NCBI GenBank assembly: GCA_034509425.1
Contig: JAVTVJ010000292.1
Location: 884,312 to 948,311 of the forward strand
Length of the DNA stretch: 64,000 nt
Origin: Eopsaltria australis
Taxonomy: Eukaryota > Chordata > Aves > Passeriformes > Petroicidae
Direction of reading: 5' to 3'
How positions within the stretch are numbered: position 1 is the first letter of the stretch; the number at the start of each line of letters is the position of its first letter. The notes under the pieces were generated by a model that saw only the letters and a list, made by a program, of their open reading frames with translations, had not been told where the DNA came from and ran no database searches. The position numbers and the translations under genes are program-made. Positions 35,901-48,800 of the stretch are shown piece after piece.

Positions 35901-38900
35901 CTGCCTGCTTGAATCCAACCCTAATTGTAGTGTGTCTCACTGATGATTTAGAGCGTTTGATTTACTGATCTGATTTTACTCTTCCTGCAATTTCACCTCT
36001 TTGAGCAGATCTTGCCAGCAGGTTTTCATTACCAAATAGGTGGGTTTTTAAAATAGCACAATTGCAAGTCATAATCATAAATATCAATCTTCATAACTCA
36101 TCTAAGCACTCCATGTTCTTGTAATGTCGTGTGTCAGGATTCTGCTGCAGAGATAAAGCCCAATCCACGCAGCTGCCAGCCTCTCATTCCTTTATTGATT
36201 CTGCCCTAGTTGCTGTAATTGAGTTTTTATACTTACCTTGCTCTTCAGTGTATAAATGCCCATCAGAGACAGGAAAAGAGACAGCCCAGGGAGTTCTACA
36301 GCTCAGCTCCTCTCAGCAGAAGAGGGTGCTGTGCAACTCTGATTAAAATGGATACTTCAGCCAGCAACTGAGGCAGTTAAGCTGAGGATTGCTTGTCCAG
36401 GTATCAAACCATGTTGCTCACACGTCAGCAGATGACTAGGAAAAAAGTTTCTATCCCTTGTTTTCCACTGGATGGGATGAAGAAGAGAATAATCTGCAAT
36501 TTTCCAGCACTGACTCATCTGTTCTGAGTTGCCCGTGTTAAAGCAAGCCTTAAAGGGAGCTTTTTGTTTAGTTTATTATCCAGGACACGCCACTGTTCTG
36601 AAATGTTTGCATTTTTAAAATCCAGACTCACCTCTCATTTGGTGTGGACTCAGCTCTATTCATTGGTGTGTTTGCAGGTGGGAGTTTAAGGACTGTGTCC
36701 TCAGCTGCCAGGCAGCCAAGGAGCCTCTCTGCTATCACCACTTTTACTGCAGTTGAACAGTGAGTTACCCACCCTGGCATGAAAGGCAGGGAGCTGGGCA
36801 AGGACTCCACTCTTCTTTAGAAGTTTCAGGAATGCAGCACAACGACTGCTCTGACACTCTTAAGAAAAACACTATGCATACATTGGACTGAACTATTCCA
36901 GCCTGGAACTGGGAACCATTTCTGGGGCTCTGCAGCAACAAGAAGTGTGAATGTTTGAGTTGGCCAGGAAGAAGCAGAACATTTTTGGCCTTTCTGTGCT
37001 TCTGCCACTAGAGAGCAGGAGAAGGTTCTCCAGGTGAATATGGGGGATGAGAACAGCCTGCATCCAGAGTTACAGGTGAAGTTCTGACAGCAATACACCA
37101 CCCTGTGTTCCACTGGGACTAGCTAATTCTTTGTTTTTTCTAGCCTGGACACTGCCCAAGGAGAAGGATATTCAATATTAAGGGTTGTACTCTGCTAAAA
37201 TATACCTAGAATGAAGGACACTACATTCATGTGCCTTGTGCTGTGTGATAATTATCCTGTAGGTGTTTTTGCATCATTAAGAGAGACACCTCTCTGGCCC
37301 ATGAAAATTGGTTCTGTGTTTTCAGCTTTTCAGCTTTTCCTGATGTTTTAGAAAATACAGGGTGAATCTACAGCTGTGGTTTCACAGTGCTTTACCAGCT
37401 GGCAGATGCTGGAAGTGGTCATGTCCCTCCAGTTCTGCTCTCCCTTCCCCTTTCCTTTCACAAACATTTCTGTTTCCTAATCCAGAAAACATAAGAGTTT
37501 TTTGTTTTGCTTCCTTAGTTGCCTGACAGATTAGAAGACTCGCTCAGTTTTTTAAAGCCCCTGCTGAGAGGCAGAGGCAGTAAAAGCAGCAGAGTGTAGG
37601 AGGTGGCTGGGGAAATGCAGCTCCCCTCTTTCAGCAGCAGTAACCTTTAGCTGGGGTTCATTGTGACACAGAATAGCAAGGTGAGGTAGAGACACCAGGA
37701 AGGGACTCCTTGCCAGGAAAGCTGTTGGGATGTTTTGAGAAAGAAGGGCTGAAAGCCCTGAAGAACACTCTGTCCTGAGCTCTGCCTGGGCAGTATCAGA
37801 TGGTACCTTCAGGGGAGGCTCAGGACTCTGGTTTCAGCTGTACACGTAACTGCTGTAAAAAAGCACAGAGCTTCTGTGATCCGCCTTCCTTCTCATCACA
37901 GGAGAAAGGACAAAGCAGTGAGGACACAACGGAGGAAGATCCCAAACAGAAACAATGGATCCAGAGTGTATTTCCCAGTCCACATCCCGTGCAGGGTCTG
38001 TGGGAGATGGTTCTGCCTGCCAGTCACGTGGTCCTGCAAAACCTCCTGGAAAAGGATGCCGCCAAGCCAGCTCTTACAAGGAAGTGTTGCCTGGGCCTGG
38101 AGGTTATGACTGGATATTTGCATCCAGCAGCCCTGTCAAAGCTATGCCACTGGCACAGGAATGACATCGATCCATTCAGGCAGAATTCCTGGCATTTTAC
38201 ACTCCAAGGAGTTCGTTCTTCTGCTCTGTATTTAAAGCACATGCACAGTAAGGACAGGGGGACGAAGCCAAGCAGGTACCCAGCGCAGTTTCTCAGATAC
38301 TCTAAAGTCCATTCAAATTCCCTTCTGCTTTGTTCCTTCACAAAAGTAGCTTTTTCCACTGAAGTCATTTTCCCCACAGGTTGGATCAGCAGCTCGTGCT
38401 GAAACCCAAGCCAGTGCTTTTCCTGACAGCGATAACCAGCTAAGGTTCCACTTTCCATATTGACTGACCTAGTTAGGACACAGCATGGCCTGCAGAGCTG
38501 CAGAAACCGAAGGTGGCAGCCAGGGGAGCACAGCCTCCCTTCCTACTGGGAACAAGATGCATTTGCTTGCACACTTCAGCAGCAAACTTCCTTAAGTGGA
38601 CTGCTGCAATCAAGGAGCAAATCATCTCCATTGTGGTAATGTGGTTCAGACAAAAATCCTGTTAAAGTCCTCACTGAGAAGCCACAGTTTCTCAGGTTTA
38701 GAACGGACAGGTAGAACCCTCTGATCTGACCTCAGCTTTGTTTACACATTTGTTTTAGACTCTTTTTCAGGTTAACTAAAGGAAATGCTTGGTAGGAATT
38801 AAAGCTAGAAAATAATGAAGGAAATGACGATCAGCCATGGCTTTGAGAAAGGAAGATGTGGAGTAGGAATCTGTCCCTAAACTTCAATAGTTGCCCATGT

Positions 38901-39095
38901 TTAAAGTTAAAAGGGTGTTCATAGTTAGTACAAAAGGTTTTGTCATCTGTCTCCAACTTCCCTAGAGGGAAACTCTTCCAGAACATACCTGGCTTGATGC
39001 TTAGAAAGTTTTTCTCCAACTTTTCAGCCTAAATGTACTTGTGGTGCACTCACAGCCATGTACTCCTGTCCCAGTGTGTGTTAGCTCACACACAA
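29949..39095. other. Intergenic DNA, about 9 kb, no gene recognised
   Basis: No coding exon, RNA gene or clear mobile element is seen. The longest ATG frame is 200 codons at 37,800-38,402 (plus); it has no recognisable domain and is noted under findings. A poly-A run is at about 35,531-35,543, and a short GATAATAAT duplication at about 31,026-31,052. Confidence 0.5.
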
Positions 39096-39810
39096 AACCA
39101 TGGGATGGTTTGGGCTGGGAGGGACCTTAGAGCCCATCCAGTGCCACCCCCTGCCATGGGCAGGGACACCTTCCACTGTCCCAGGGTGCTCCAAGCCCCA
39201 ATGTCCAACCTGGCCTTGGGCACTGCCAGGGGCAGCCACAGCTGCTCTGGGCACCCTGTGCCAGGGCCCAAGGCTGACCACACACAACACACCCCACACC
39301 ACACAGCTCTTTGTCTTGCAAACCTGCTGGGGGTTCACGTGATGCCACTGTCCCTGTCACTAACAAAGATGTTCAACAGCACCAGTCCCAGACCAACTCC
39401 TGAGGACACCATTGGTCACCTGGACACTGAGCCACTCACCACAGCTCTTTGGGTGTGACCATCCAGCCAACCCCCTACCCACCCTGGGGTTTACCCATGA
39501 AATCCATGTCTCTCCAGTTCAGAGGCTGGGATCATGCAGGACAGTGTCTGATGCTTCGCACAAGTTGATGACAGATGAGTCAGTTGTCCTTCCCTCAACC
39601 TTGTAATCCTGTCATAGAAGGTCACCAAATTTGTTGGGCAGGATGTGCCCCTAGTGAAGCCACGCTGGCTGTCACCAGTCACCTCCTCATTTTGCATCTG
39701 CCTTAGCACAGACCTGCTCCATCTTCCTGGGTCCTGAGGTGAGACTGCCTGCCCTGTAGCTCCCCAGACACTCCTTATTTCCCTGTTTGAAAATACATGT
39801 ACTACATTAC
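39096..39810 (-). mobile_element. CR1 LINE with internal deletion, RT remnant
   Basis: On the minus strand, 39,810-39,310 resembles CR1 ORF2 reverse transcriptase. The frame at about 39,661-39,590 reads GFTRGTSCPTNLVTFYDRIT, close to the conserved CR1 segment G-x(2)-K-G-x-S-C-L-T-N-L. Further on are pieces resembling V-T-S-G-V-P-Q-G and V-L-F-N-I-F. At about 39,096-39,268 the standard CR1 3' UTR follows in the same orientation. The roughly 1 kb that normally lies between (FADD motif, end of ORF2) is missing and replaced by a CA-rich bridge. Frames are broken; the element is dead. Two separate insertions remain possible. Confidence 0.88.
39269..39300. repeat. CA-rich bridge inside the deleted CR1
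   Basis: Text such as ACCACACACAACACACCCCA joins the CR1 3' UTR to the reverse-transcriptase part. It matches neither side of the element and may be filler DNA at a deletion junction. Confidence 0.6.
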
Positions 39811-42800
39811 TGAAATTTCCTTGCTGCCAGCCTTGTCTTTAGCAGACTGAGTGGGATTTAGTCTTGCTGCAATTCTAATGACTTAGTGAGGGGTTATCAC
39901 TCTGCTCTGCTTTTGTTTGTTCTGTTGTGATGGGCTTCATTAGAGAGATTGAGAGAATCCAAACCCAGCTAAAACCAGCCCCTGCTGTTTAGGCACTGCA
40001 TAGAGAAAAGACTCAAAGCTGCTCTTTGTGAGGGCTGATGTTGTAGATGAAGGGTCAGGGAACAAAGAGAGGCCAAGGGTGGGAAGATGCTTCAGCCATG
40101 CTCACACATTCAGTGGAGAAGGCAGGCGTAGGGCAAGGTGTCCTGAGCACCAAGCCAGGTCAATGTACCCACACTGAGTCTCTGCTGTGACACTCTGAGA
40201 CATCAACTCATCTTCCATTTCCACAGCTTCCCCCTGTCACTGCCTTTGTACGAGATCACACCTAAACCAGCTCCAGTCTGAACAGATCAGTTCACACACA
40301 GCAGCGTGGAATGTGTGTGGCTGCATCTGAGAACAGCCCTGTTGTCCCTGCAGAGCTGCAGCCGCTGCACAGACACATCAGGGTGGAAGTGCTGCTGCTC
40401 AGGTTGCCAGGGGCAGCTCAGAGCACGCACTCGAGATAGGGGCCATTCCCCAGGCAGGAAGGTGCCTGTGGATCTGCGGTGTGAGGGCAAAGGTTGGTGC
40501 AGAAAATAGCAACCAGAGTTCCTGTCTTGTGTTCTCAGCTCTGGCTGTGACTCATTACCTGAATTCTGATTAAACTGCTGAGCCTTGGGGGACTCCTACC
40601 AACACCTCTCTCCACCCTGATAAATAAGTCCACCAAGCTTCTTGAGTGTCCTGAATTTAAGGCCCATAGCTTCCCCACATCCTATGTACTGTGTGTGACC
40701 CTGGGCAACACCTGGGGCCTTAGGAGAAACTGGCAGTAAATTTTCACTAAAATACATCAGCAAAAGGGAAGAGAAAGCAAAGGAATTGTGAGGGAGAATC
40801 TGCAGTGGCACTGCATTAAGAAAGAAGGAAACAGTAAAATCTCTTCTTTGCCACTGTGGTGGAATGGCTTCCATAACGTGGTGTTCTGTGATGGGCTCCT
40901 TCTCAACAGAGTTTGTAGGGGGTTCAGAAAAAAGTGACACAAGTGAGGCGGGAGCTGAAAGGACTGACTTGTGAAGAAACATTTAATTAACACAATTAAG
41001 TAGGTAAAGCTTGGCTCAGCAATGACTGGGGGTCCTGAAAGCCACCTGCCAATAGCTGAAGGGTTTGAATACAAGAAGGGCAATCCAGTTTGGTATGGAG
41101 TGCTGTCATGAGAAAGGAAAGGGAATGGAGTAAGGACAGCAAGGCTAAAGCCCAGGAGTGTCCTGCCAGTGACACATTGATGCTGCATGAACTGTGAACT
41201 GAGAAGAGAGACATGTCCAAAACTTGTGGAAATTAAAGTCCAGAGCACAAGTTCTGAAAGGGCTCTGATATCCAGAACTGGAACACTGGAAGCAAAAATG
41301 CTCTGAAGTCAGTGTAGAAGTCACTTCACCTACTGCAAGCTCCTGGACAAGTGTTTTGAGTCCTGAGTTGCCAAGAGGCACCAAGAGAAAGGAGGAAGCA
41401 GCCCCTCTGAACTCAGGCGGTGCCATGTCACGAAGGTGTTGGCATCAGCAGAGGCCTGTGCACGCACGGAGGGAAAGCAGCCCTGTGGGGCAGAGCCCGT
41501 GGTGACACTGAGGACAAGGATCTCCAGGAGAGGACACGTGAATGAGTCCCACTATGCTTGGTTTCCATGAGCCTGTTCCTGAATGCAGCCAAGGAGCAGA
41601 GTCAAAACAGAGGGAGGCAACTCCTCTACAAGTGCAGCTTTCAGCCTCACCCCTCAGTTTTCTTCTGCACACGTATTTTCAGTCTCAGAGCAAACTGAAA
41701 CTGGTCCAACACTTGCTAATTGCCTGGTATCCCACAGAGCTCCCACAAAACCAGGGACTAATCAGAGACCCAAGCAGGGGAGTGAGTATGTGAAGCACAG
41801 CTACACCTGTGAAGCTCCTGCAGGCAGCCTTCATAACTCTGACAGAAAGCACAATGTTGCCCTAATGCAGGAGAGGATTTCACCTCCTATCTGTACAATA
41901 GGGAGCATTACAATCCCCTACTTCTTCACAGTATTATGAACTTGATAATCTATTTGCAAAAAAACTCAGAACTCTATGGATGGAAGAGCAAAGATGCTCG
42001 TCCAGGTTCCCTGGACATTACCGGCTCTGCAGACAATCAGCATTATGTTATGGACAAAGGGTAAAAAACCTCACCTTCCTACAAATTATCCCGCTGCCAT
42101 TAACTGATACCTCCCAAACCAAGACCAATTAGCCCAGTTATTCCCAAATCCAGTCATTTCTAAATCCAAAATCCTACCTATTCTTACCCTGTACAAGAGG
42201 CCTGTAGACACCCCAAGAGGCACAACAGCCCAAGGGTCAGGGACAACTTTTTCCCCAGAATCTCCTCAGACAGTCCTTTCCAGCAGATCTGATTTGCAAG
42301 CTGCTGGAAGATCAGCTCAGAGTATCTTTGGAAATTAGAAAGTATTGAGTGCACACCTTGGAGAAAAAGCAACCCAGATAAGATCGGGTTATCAGTTTCA
42401 GCTAAAGCGTTGGGATTGTGCTTGAAAGAAATCAAATGCTTTCAAATTACCAAGCTTATCTCTTTGCCTTGTGTTTTTCCTGTGCCTTGAAGACATCTGT
42501 GCTCAAAGCTTCTCCCTTTCTCTGGACAATGAGGGCTGCAAAGGAGCCTTTTCAGTGTGTCAGGTCAATAGTCCAAAGACTGAGAAGGATTTGTGCTATA
42601 GATAGTAACAGCATCAAAGAGGCCATTACATCTTCAGCACCAGTAATCCCCATTTTAAAAACTCCATTATCTGACTGGTTCTTCATTTGCTTGTCACGTA
42701 ATCCTTGTTGTTGTGGTAACTCAGGAACGAGTGCTGGGAGCTTAATAGAGACATTGATGGAATTGCCTGTCCCTGGATTTAGTCAGGGTGGTTATGGGCA

Positions 42801-45800
42801 AGACAGAAAGAAATCAGGGACTAATGGAGAGTTCAAAGATGATAACTGAGGCAGGCATACAGTCTGGGAGGGTGCTGCTGCAATTCTGAAATACTTATCA
42901 GACTTTCTTGGGGACTGACCTTTTTTCTGATTTCCATGAATCATTCAAGATCAAATCCCTGACTCTATTTTTTTAGAAAACCATTCAGTGTAAGTCATAA
43001 ATAGTGAACAGGTCTGTTCTCTGGATCAGAAATTGCTGAATTTCTACAGAAATCAATGTCTGCTCCTGGGATGATAGAAAATGGGCTCTTTTATTAACCA
43101 GAACAGCAATTATTTGTTAATATTTATATCCTCTTCTAGAAAATTAGATGTCTGGGGAGAACAAAAAGATGCAGCACCTCTCTGCTCCTGGGCTGCCAGC
43201 TGTAGTTCAGTTCAAACTGGTACAAAAATCAGTGTATTGACCTCCACAGGAGTGTTTGGTTTCTTTTGGAGGACATGGGCTGTAACTCAGGCAGCTGCCT
43301 CCTCTTTGATCACTGAACTGCAGGCAGAAGTGGGACTCCTTTCCCATCAAAACCAAAAAAGGAAGCCCAATAGGTCTATAAACCCATCATGGCTTAGGTG
43401 GGGAAGAATCCCTTGCTTTCAAAGACACTCTTCAGTAACCAAAAATGACTCACAAAGAAAAGACTGAGGATCAGAGTGATCATCCCTCTGATCTGGAAGA
43501 GTCCATCAGGTATAAGAAAGACCATGCTGCCAAGTGCATCTACATCCCAAACCCAACCTCTCCTCACCAGAGCCCTCAGCAGCCCAGGAAAAACCAGGTT
43601 TCTGCAGGATTAGGGAGAGATTATCACAAAGCTCTCTTCCTAGCGAACATGCTAAAATAGGGAGCACAAAGAACAGTAATGGCACTAAACATTGCCAGGT
43701 CATCTTTAACTCTCAGGAGTCTGATGCAAAGTCTGTTTTAAAACAGCTTTTGTAGAGACAACGCCTCAGGCAGGCCCAAGGCACAGGACCCATGACTAAA
43801 TAGTACCAAATGAGAAAATGTGGCTTCTCCCTTAACGAGCAACCTCTGTAGTGCTTCTCCTGTGTGGGGCTCAAAGGGCTCAGCACTCAGCTGGAGCATC
43901 TGACTGAAATATGGACTTTTGGGGAAGAGCCTAATGTTTAGGCCTGAACTGGAGCAAAGTATCCTGTGGAGCAGAAGCCAAGCTGCCTTGTCTAAAAGGA
44001 TAGCTCAAGGAGCTGTCCGTGGAAGAGCCTGTAAAATATGAAGATGCTAAAAGTGGTTAGGAAATAAGGCAGCTATTGGGTTGCCTCAAAATTAAATAGT
44101 TAGGAATTGAGGAAGAAAAGATATCCCCACATCAAGCTGCTGTATGTGTGAAGGAGGGTAGGAACAAGATGTTTCCTTTAGAAAAGGCTCCCAGTCTTTG
44201 GTCAGTAAATCAGATGTGCTGGGGATGGATGCAAATTCTCCAGTGCTGCTTAATGAATGGCAGCTGGCACACATCAAGGATGGGAGAGATATGATAGCTG
44301 GAATCTCCTGCCTGGAGCTGAGGGAGGGGGCAGCATCATCCTTCACTGCCTTCATTGTCACCATAACAAAGGTGTGACATCTCTTTCTGGCTGCAGTGTT
44401 TGGACACCAAGCAGCCTCAACAAGAGTGATTTATTACTCTGGGCTCTTCATTTATTCTGTGCTGTGAATTTGCAGGAAACAGCAGTTAAAGAAATGGGAA
44501 AATAAACCGGGATTTCAAATTGCCTTGGTGTGACACTTTAGCAAACAAGAGAACTGCTTTCTCATAAATTGCTTGTGATGGTCAGGCTGTGACTGGCTTT
44601 GGGAGATTCATGTCACTGGAATGAAGGGAACAGCAGCCCTGCATTCCCAGTGCCAGGCAGGCTGCAGGAGGACACAGGGAAGGGAGCACTCATTTTTTAG
44701 TGCCAGATCTCTCTTCAAGCTGTAGTGTCGGGATCCTCGGTCCTGCACCCAGTCCTGCCCTGAGCTCTGTTGTTGTTTGTTCCTGAGTTCTCTGACTTTC
44801 CTGAACCTGCACTGGTCCCCAGCCCTGTCCTGCTTTCCCAGCTGAGCTGCTGTGGGGCTGTGCCCCATTGGGGAGGATGCTACCCCTGTCTGTGCCCAGG
44901 CTCCCTCAGCTGCTGGCTTGCCTTCCCTGTGGAACAGCCCTGCTCTTCCTGCTCCTTTAGCAATTCCACCTCTTTGTGAGGGCAAGGAATGTGTGTGTAA
45001 CAGGGGTGGGATGCTTGGGGGTGGAAAGGAAGAAGCAATTCTTCCATGATCACCTTCTTCTCATTTGTAGTTCTCTCCTTTTGCACACATTCACCATGGA
45101 ATTCACTGTCAGTAACAAAATGAAATGATGGTCTCAGGATTCCTAGGGTGGGGGATATGGTAAGGAGCGTTTCATGAATTTGGGACAGGGATCAGAAAAA
45201 GCCACTAGAGAATGGCAATGGCAACCAGAGCCTCCAGAACAAAGCCAGCTCACACTGCTCCACCTGCAGAGAGCCAGAACCAATGTCTGCACCCGATGAC
45301 TGCACTGAGAGCACTAAATGATTTCTGGTCTGCTCCCAGACTAGAACTGCCTTGCCTATTAAGAACTGAATGAGCCATGGAAAGCAAACTTTCTCCCTTT
45401 CCAGAGCGGCACATGCAAGGATAGGACAAAGTTTTCTGCTTGAATAATTTGATAAATATGCAAAAGTCTGGAATTCTTTGGGGCTGTTAAATATTTATCA
45501 TTATGAGAACCATACATTTTCAGTGGGAGTGTAATTTGAAATGAAGGCACAAGCTTTTGGGCAGGTGAGTAATCTGAAAGACGCATGCCTCAGTTTCCCA
45601 GATTAAGCTTTTCACAACATAAGCACAAACTACTTCCAATGGGATGTGCCCCTGTCTAAAAATATTAAAGGATGAGCGGATGCACTGAAGTATGCTTCTG
45701 TTCCATAGATGGATTTGCCTTCATGTTCTATTCAATTTAAAGTAATGAAATTATAAAATCTCAGTACAACAGAATGAAGAAAATGCTGCTCATGCTGCAG

Positions 45801-48800
45801 AGCTCACAGCAAATTGTACTCATGTCTCACTCAAGCATGTGAATTGCAATGATGCCCATTTCCCAGCAGTCTGCCTCCTAGGGAACTTAATAGACTTCTT
45901 CTTGCCCTTCTTCCAGAAGGGGATTTTAATATCCCAAACTTGCAAATAGGGTTATATGCAATTCCATTACTCCCCCAAGGTTACAGCGTCTCGGTTTCCA
46001 ATCCAAGCACTAGACAGTTACTAAGCAAAGTAAATTTCAAGTGTAGCTCCCACACTGGGGAAGATGTCCAGGAACAAACCTGCCTTAAAGCCAGAGCAGA
46101 CCTATCTGTGAGGATGATTTGTCACACACTCAGGGGCCCTTTGCCTGCCTTGCTCTGCAGTTCACCCAGAGAAAACAAAGGTCAGGATTCGTGCACTGAA
46201 CTCCGGGCACTTCCAGTTTCTAGAACTGTTGGATGGACAATAGAGCCTGGATCCAACTTCAGCTGTTCAAACACCCTCATGCCCCACCTGAAAACAAGGA
46301 GCCCCCCAGAGCAGGAGTGCCTGGAGCTCTGGAGCAGGGATTACACCCATGGGATTGTGGCCCCCGGGGCACTCAGCTCTTCAGTGCAGTTAGGAATAAA
46401 CGACTTTTCCCGGCAGTTCAGCACGGCATTAACTCTGAGCCTCCCTGCTGCCAGTGGCAGCGCTTTACAGCAGAGGGACCCAGCGGGCCCCGCAGCTGGG
46501 CTGGATCGTTGTGTCCATCCCGCAGGAATGTGGCAAGGTCAGAACTGGGGCAGGGACTGACACGGAAAGAGCCTTTCGAGCTCACTCACCCAACACCCAT
46601 TAAACAGCAGCAAGAGACACGCACATCTGTGCAAAGGCTTTCTGCCTGCATTGTTACAGGTTTTTGAAAGGTAGACGGATGGATGAGACCAGTGAATAAC
46701 TGGGACAGTGGGAATGCTTCAAAAATAGCATCCCCTCCCACTAATAGATCTTCTGCTCTGTACCTGAAGGGGAAACGGCCCGTACGCTGAGCCTTTCTTC
46801 TTCTTGTTGTTGTTGTTGCTTCTGCACAGAGCTCTGAAAATAGATCAGTAAACAGCTCTGGGGGAAAAGGTATAATTGATGATGTCTTAGACAGAGGCAC
46901 CCTGTTGATAATCAGACTGGGATAAAAAGGCATTTTCTACACCATATATTTTCACTTTTTTCCCCCACCAAAGTGACGCTTTTGAGGGTCTTTTGAGTTT
47001 GTTATTAGCCATAAAGTATGTGAGATAGTACCACCCAGCCTCGACAATATTTTGTACACCCCACTGGCCTGAGTCTGATATATATTTCCTTTTATGCTCC
47101 TTTACTAGCAAACACTGATTTCTCTAACTTGGTCTTTTAGCTCCATCTGAACTTAGTATTGGTGGTCCAATGTTTTATCTTGTCAAAACCAAGATGGGGA
47201 TGTAGAAGCAGAGCTCTCAAAGAGCTGGAAGTGTGATGTTGATGCTCATTAAACAGCAAACACATGAAAGACATAAGACCTTTTAAATAATGTCTGCCTA
47301 ACAATTCACTCAGTGTTTTTCCACATCGACAAATGTTATCTTTCACCACCTCCCCCTAAATTAATAACATGAATCTGTGATGTTTGCCTTGTACTCTTAA
47401 TTTGGAAGACGCTGCATTCAAGAAGGACCAAATACTCTGAGAATCAAAAGAAAGAAAAAACTGGGCTGCAACTATGTTGTTGGAGGAACTGTATTTAAAC
47501 TGCCACAGCCGACAAGCTCAGCCAGAGAGGCGAACTTAAAATACATCAGATTTCTCCAAGTGTGCTGCTGCTTACATGGGAGAAATGATGCGAGCGTCCT
47601 CTCCAGATGGCACAGGCAATTGGAATTCCTTCTGCCACCACAGAAGGTGGATCAATGAATTCTCCAGAATCTGATTTACTGTAAGATATTTTGGAGTATC
47701 TGCACTGGTGACACTGGGACGGATTCCCGGCTGTTTGCTCAGCGAGCCTGAGAGCAGAGTTAAGCCCATGAACTTAAAGCTGAGCACGCTTTGGAAAAGA
47801 AGCTTCACACAAATGGCTCTCACCATTGCTGAAAGCTGGAAAAGAACCCCATCCAATTCCAGATTCCACAATGACATTAATATAGCAAAAGCACTGATTA
47901 ATTAAGCTGCGAAGCTTCCACCTCCAGACCTCAGAGGCAGAAGGAATGATATAACCAATTAATATACAAAAGCAGAAATAAATAGAACAGGCAGCTGCCC
48001 GGAATCCCATTAAATTCTAAAATAAGCACAATGTTGAAAATAACATTTAATTTTAGGAACTTTTTACTTGGAAAAAATCTTGATCAGTAAGATCTATCCA
48101 AATAAAAGGATGATTCTAGGATTTTACACTAACAACAACAGAAAGAATAACATAATTTAGTTGATTTATGCATTTACTCAGTTTAATTAGTGGTTACGGA
48201 ATAATTAGTGACCTGTAGATTATATCCAGCATTTATGTGTATGAAATATTAAGAAGTATTTGAAATTCAAAACCCCCCCAGCCTACTTCTTGCCTAGTGG
48301 AGGAAAGAAAACTTTCTGAACTAATTTTCCAATGGCTCTATGCACTGAGGTTTGTGTATTAGCAGTTAATAATTCTTAATTATTAATTTTTAATCTTAGT
48401 ATCATTCTTCTACTAACCATGAGACTTCTACTAGCATCCAGTATCTTAATGGATATTCTCTTAAGGTGCTTGATGCTCCTAGAAAGCTGCAGCAGGGACT
48501 CAGGGTGCTGATCAATAAATTCCCAAACCTACCACATACCTGAAACTTCTTATGGAAAGAAAATGTACAGGATCTTTTGATCCTTCACAGAATCCTCTTT
48601 ATATTCTAGTTAGAAGGTGTCCACTCTATGCATGAGATGGCAGAAATAATCCATTTGTTTTTCTTACTTGAGACTTGTGCTCTGTCAAGCACTTTTTGTA
48701 TCGTGACCATGATAAGCTGCTTCCAAGGGAATGATACGGAGATTCCAAGGGAATAAAGCAGGCAGTCCAAAGAGCCCTGCAGTGACACAATCCTTTGCTG

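Noticed and set aside
45940..46560. 206-codon frame
   Set aside because: It begins at TTG, has no good start context and no recognisable features.
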